Assembly: GCA_947579665.1 (NCBI GenBank) | Contig: OX388350.1 | Location: forward strand, 86,881,152-86,945,151 | DNA length: 64,000 bases | Reading direction: 5' to 3' | DNA from: Sympetrum striolatum | Lineage: Eukaryota > Arthropoda > Insecta > Odonata > Libellulidae | In this document: positions 62,576-64,000 of the stretch, in pieces | How the letters are laid out: every line of letters starts with the position of its first letter | How positions within the stretch are numbered: the first letter of the stretch is position 1 | The notes under the pieces: generated by a model | Seen by the model: the letters and a program-made list of their open reading frames with translations, nothing else | What the model was told of the DNA's origin: nothing | The model's database searches: none | Position numbers and translations under genes: made by a program

Positions 62576-63694
62576 ATAATAGATATTCATATATATATAT
62601 ATATATATAGAGAGGATACAAAGTCACAGGCTAAACCACTAGCGTCAATGGCTTGAAATTTTTACCACATATTGGCCATAACGTATAACCTCCAGAAAAA
62701 TTGCAATTTTGAACCTCAGTGTCATGGGTTCGATTCCAGAGGACTCCAAAGTCCCAATTTTTCCCGTTTAAATGCATTGCTTAGATTTTCGGGAATTAAA
62801 AAAAAATACTTTCCGGGTAGGTAGAGAATCAAAACTCAAGGAGCCTATATATATGGTCATGTTCTATCGAAAACATAAATGAGTTTTACTAATAATATCC
62901 TGGGTTCGATGCTAGGTCGGGGCAAAAATCGGCCGTTTAAATTGCATTGTGGCAATTTTTAAGATTTTTTTTGGACCCTTTCCCGATGGCATGGAAACTT
63001 GAAATTCGGCATGGAGTTGGAGAACAAATATAAATTTCAGGATCAAATTTTACATATTCGCTAATGGTCCTTGGTTCGATCCCAGAGAGCCATTTTAATT
63101 CCTCAATGCATTTCTTATGAAGATTACGGAAACACATTTTAGGTGCTTCCCGATTTTATATCTACTTGAAACTTTGCATAAAATAAGATCAAGTCATTAC
63201 TAATCAAACTGTGAATTCACAGCTACCAATGTTTCCTGGTTTTACCACCAGGCGTCTCTACAATCAGTAAATGATCCGATTTTTAAGAATTTTTTGGAAC
63301 CATTTCCCAATTATATAGAAACTTGAAATTCAGCATATAGATAGAGATCATAAATAACTTTCAGAAACATTTTTTAGATTTCCAAGATCGTCCTTGGTTC
63401 GAATCCAGAGAGCCATTTAAATCGTGAAAATTAGAACGTCTTTTGAGGCAGTTGTAGCCCATATTTCTGCTTGAATTTTCACACATCGTTAGAGATGGTG
63501 ATGTTCTATTGTGCTGCATAGTAAGTTCACAGTAAAGACCCGGGTTCGATGCCAGACGATGGAATTTAGGCAAATTTTAAGAAAAATTTCAATCTTTTTT
63601 TTTCTTTTGATGGCCGTCCGGATATGATGCCGACATGAAAATAGTGTTGCCGATCTGCTTGCAGTATGCAAGCAACATTTTACTCGTATATATA
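62576..63694 (+). repeat. Six-box unit C11 (type I)
   Basis: Boxes at 62727 (GGTTCGATTCC, exact), 62903, 63073, about 63239 (core destroyed: GGTTTTACCACC), 63396 (GGTTCGAATCC, exact) and 63543, spaced 176, 170, 166, 157 and 147. Hairpin 63657-63673. It joins C12 head to head. Confidence 0.9.
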
Positions 63695-63738
63695 TATATA
63701 CGAGTAAAATGTTGCTTGCATACTGCAAGCAGATCGGC
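63649..63738. repeat. 90-bp head-to-head palindrome
   Basis: The heads of C11 and C12 meet around a TATATATATATA centre. Each 45-bp arm contains the head hairpin, so the site could form either one long cruciform or two small hairpins. The arms match perfectly over about 45 bases and continue with one mismatch. Confidence 0.9.
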
Positions 63739-64000
63739 AATACTAATTTCATATCGTCATCACATCGGGACGGTCCTCATAAGAAAAAAAAAGGATTTAA
63801 TTTTTTCTTAAAATTCGCTGAAATTTCATCGTCTGGCATCGAACCCGGGTCTTACTGGTCAAACTACTATGAAACACAATAGAAGATCACCATCTCTAAC
63901 TGTGTGTGAAAATTCAAGCAGAAATATTGGTTATAACTGCCTCAAAAGACGCTCTAATGTTCACGAATGTAAATGGCTCTCGGGACTCGAACCAAGGACG
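63695..64000 (-). repeat. Six-box unit C12, cut by the window end
   Basis: Hairpin 63714-63730. Boxes at 63835 and 63983, 148 bp apart. The array continues beyond the window. Confidence 0.9.

Noticed and set aside
50921..64000. Clusters of tRNA genes
   Set aside because: The T-arm-like motifs are not accompanied by acceptor, D and anticodon arms at tRNA distances, and no clear A box lies 30-60 bp upstream.
50921..64000. CRISPR-like array because of regularly spaced short motifs
   Set aside because: The motif is about 11 bp with 140-170 bp intervals that are themselves homologous between units; there are no cas genes and the DNA is eukaryotic.

Overview
The window is AT-rich, intron-scale animal DNA, most likely from an arthropod. 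The evidence is a Tigger/pogo-like transposon, jockey/CR1-like LINE 3' ends, Tc1/mariner-type hairpin MITEs, Helitron-type 3' ends and simple-sequence DNA. I see no bacterial operon and no intact host protein gene, rRNA gene or canonical tRNA gene. Nearly everything recognisable is mobile or repetitive. The species cannot be named from the sequence.

The dominant feature is a repeat family I do not recognise. It fills about 0.95-5.0 kb, 13.2-16.1 kb and 50.9-64.0 kb. Its unit is about 1.1 kb and consists of six diverged monomers of about 150-175 bp. Each monomer carries one motif matching the tRNA TpsiC-arm / Pol III B box (consensus GGTTCGANTCC). In every intact unit the boxes lie about 148, 157, 166, 170 and 176 bp apart, in that order from the 'head' end. 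The head is a 17-nt hairpin (GCTTGCATACTGCAAGC) next to ACGAGTAAAATGT. The 'tail' carries TATC/TA microsatellite and an ATCCGGAGAAGCATCTA block. In the right-hand array units run --- +++ --- ++ -, so tails and heads meet as long palindromes. About 95 boxes are present in the window. A second unit subtype has different inner monomers but, where complete, still six boxes.

Region by region: 1-950, mostly featureless. 0.95-5.35 kb, degraded six-box units, a minisatellite of E2F-like sites and two Helitron-type 3' ends. 5.35-9.27 kb, nothing recognisable. 9.27-9.80 kb, a three-copy diverged tandem repeat. 9.82-13.17 kb, a nested insertion: element X1 is split by a Tigger element, which is itself split by a second X copy; the Tigger transposase is dead. 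13.17-16.14 kb, second six-box array. 16.14-48.08 kb, mainly unique AT-rich DNA with a 410-bp-spaced duplication, a G-rich island, an inverted-repeat element, LINE tails and two 75-77 bp MITEs. 48.09-49.13 kb, intact third copy of X. 49.14-50.86 kb, unique. 50.86-64.0 kb, large six-box array with a 200-N gap whose flanks look like a transposon insertion with an 8-bp target duplication.

No gene cooperation can be described. The interest lies in the architecture of the six-box repeat: regularly spaced, inverted arrays of B-box-like motifs, which might bind TFIIIC, be transcribed by Pol III, or simply be a mobile/satellite family of tRNA-related origin.
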